Positions 5,862 to 6,248 of a DNA stretch of 6,248 nucleotides are shown here, in pieces; position 1 is the first letter of the stretch, and each line of letters begins with the position of its first letter. Both the position numbers and the translations under genes were made by a program. The stretch is taken from contig VBOS01000140.1 of NCBI GenBank assembly GCA_005893185.1, positions 1 through 6,248 on the forward strand, in the 5' to 3' direction. The notes below the pieces were generated by a model that worked only from the letters and a program-made list of their open reading frames with translations, ran no database searches and was not told the DNA's origin. The stretch comes from Candidatus Eiseniibacteriota bacterium (GTDB taxonomy: Bacteria > Eisenbacteria > RBG-16-71-46).

Positions 5862-5919
5862 CACCAGGCGAACACCGGTTTCCCGATCCGCAGGTCCGCC
5901 GGCTCCGCGGAGAGATCTC

Positions 5920-5933
5920 CCGTCTCTCGACGG
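5920..5933 (+). other. Short hairpin in the gap after the cox operon
   Basis: CCGTC and GACGG form a 5-bp stem with a TCTC loop. It lies near two short palindromes, CTCCGCGGAG (5903-5912) and GAGATCTC (5912-5919). No U tract follows, so it is not a convincing intrinsic terminator. The 135-bp gap shows no clear promoter for the next gene. Confidence 0.2.
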
Positions 5934-5996
5934 TGTGAAGTAGTCTGGCCGTGATCCGCGCCGGCCGCGAGGGGACGAAAGATCGAGGAGGCGTAC

Positions 5997-6248
5997 ATGA
6001 AGAAGATCGAGGTACTGGGCTCGGGCGTGGTCGGCCAGACGCTGGCCGACGGTTTGCTGCGCCACGGCTACGAGGTCATGCGCGGCTCGCGCGAGCCCGC
6101 CAAGCTCGGCGCGTGGAAGAGCAAAGCCGGCGCCAAGGCGTCGGTGGGGACGTTCGCAGAGGCCGCGCGCTACGGCGAGACGATCGTGCTCGCAGTCAAG
6201 GGCACGGCGGCCGAGGCGGTGATCGATCTGTGCGGGGCGCAGTCGCTC
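5997..6248 (+). CDS. NAD(P)-binding F420-reductase-like oxidoreductase, 5' part only
   Basis: Only the first 84 residues are in the window; the gene runs off the right edge. They form a Rossmann fold start: beta strand KKIEVLG, the dinucleotide motif G8-S-G-V-V-G13, then RGSREPAKL (29-37), where basic residues after the second strand suggest NADPH rather than NADH, and a later strand ETIVLAVKG (61-69). The pattern resembles the NADPH-dependent F420 reductase/NADP-oxidoreductase family (Pfam F420_oxidored). It may equally be one of the many family members in organisms lacking F420, so F420 use is not shown. The start is well set: AGGAGG (5986-5991) stands 5 bases before ATG 5997. It lies 135 bp after the cox operon and is probably unrelated to respiration. 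Confidence 0.85.
   Translation, partial: MKKIEVLGSGVVGQTLADGLLRHGYEVMRGSREPAKLGAWKSKAGAKASVGTFAEAARYGETIVLAVKGTAAEAVIDLCGAQSL

Noticed and set aside
5732..5998. Full - strand frame of 88 residues starting at ATG 5998
   Set aside because: No ribosome-binding site precedes it on the - strand, it starts within the start codon region of the well-supported F420-reductase-like gene, and coding-like base pattern is lost between 5915 and 5940.
1..6248. Mobile element, CRISPR array, tRNA/rRNA or defence system
   Set aside because: No spaced repeats, inverted terminal repeats, transposase or nuclease motifs, or structured RNA genes were seen. The content is a respiratory operon with two ordinary flanking genes.

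Overview
The window comes from a G+C-rich bacterial chromosome, roughly two thirds G+C by eye, with almost every third codon position G or C in the real genes. A lipoprotein-type diheme cytochrome c and an aa3-type terminal oxidase point to an aerobic bacterium with a Gram-negative-style envelope. The lineage cannot be fixed from the sequence. A Myxococcota-, Gemmatimonadota-, Acidobacteriota- or Eisenbacteria-like organism, possibly from a metagenome assembly, is only a guess.

Layout, with all genes on the + strand. A DinB-like metal-binding protein occupies 5-550. A 230-bp gap with a candidate sigma70-type promoter (648-676) follows. Then comes a compact cytochrome oxidase operon: diheme cytochrome c lipoprotein (782-1429), a 44-residue one-helix membrane protein (1448-1582), coxB/subunit II (1584-2282), coxA/subunit I (2282-3953, broken), coxC/subunit III (3970-4545), a COX4_pro-type subunit IV (4542-4931), a second subunit III-like protein (4912-5505), and a small CxxC membrane protein (5502-5861). 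A 135-bp gap follows. The last gene, starting at 5997 and cut by the window end, is an NAD(P)-binding protein resembling NADPH-dependent F420 reductases.

How the genes fit together. The lipid-anchored diheme cytochrome c is positioned to deliver electrons to the CuA site of subunit II, which has no cytochrome c domain of its own. Subunit I carries heme a, heme a3 and CuB, where oxygen is reduced. Subunits III and IV and the small membrane proteins are structural or assembly partners. Gene junctions are tight (1-, 4-, 20- and 4-bp overlaps), as expected for one translationally coupled transcript.

The main anomaly is in coxA. The reading frame breaks right after the CuB histidine pair (3242-3247), and homology resumes in another frame about 15 residues further on. 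This is best explained by a deletion of about 47 bp at a TCACCA repeat, either a real mutation or an assembly error. Independently, the residue aligning with the K-channel lysine of A1-type oxidases is methionine, while the D-channel residues are intact. I see no CRISPR array, tRNA, rRNA, insertion sequence or convincing new defence or mobile system. Apart from the coxA break this is a fairly ordinary respiratory locus.
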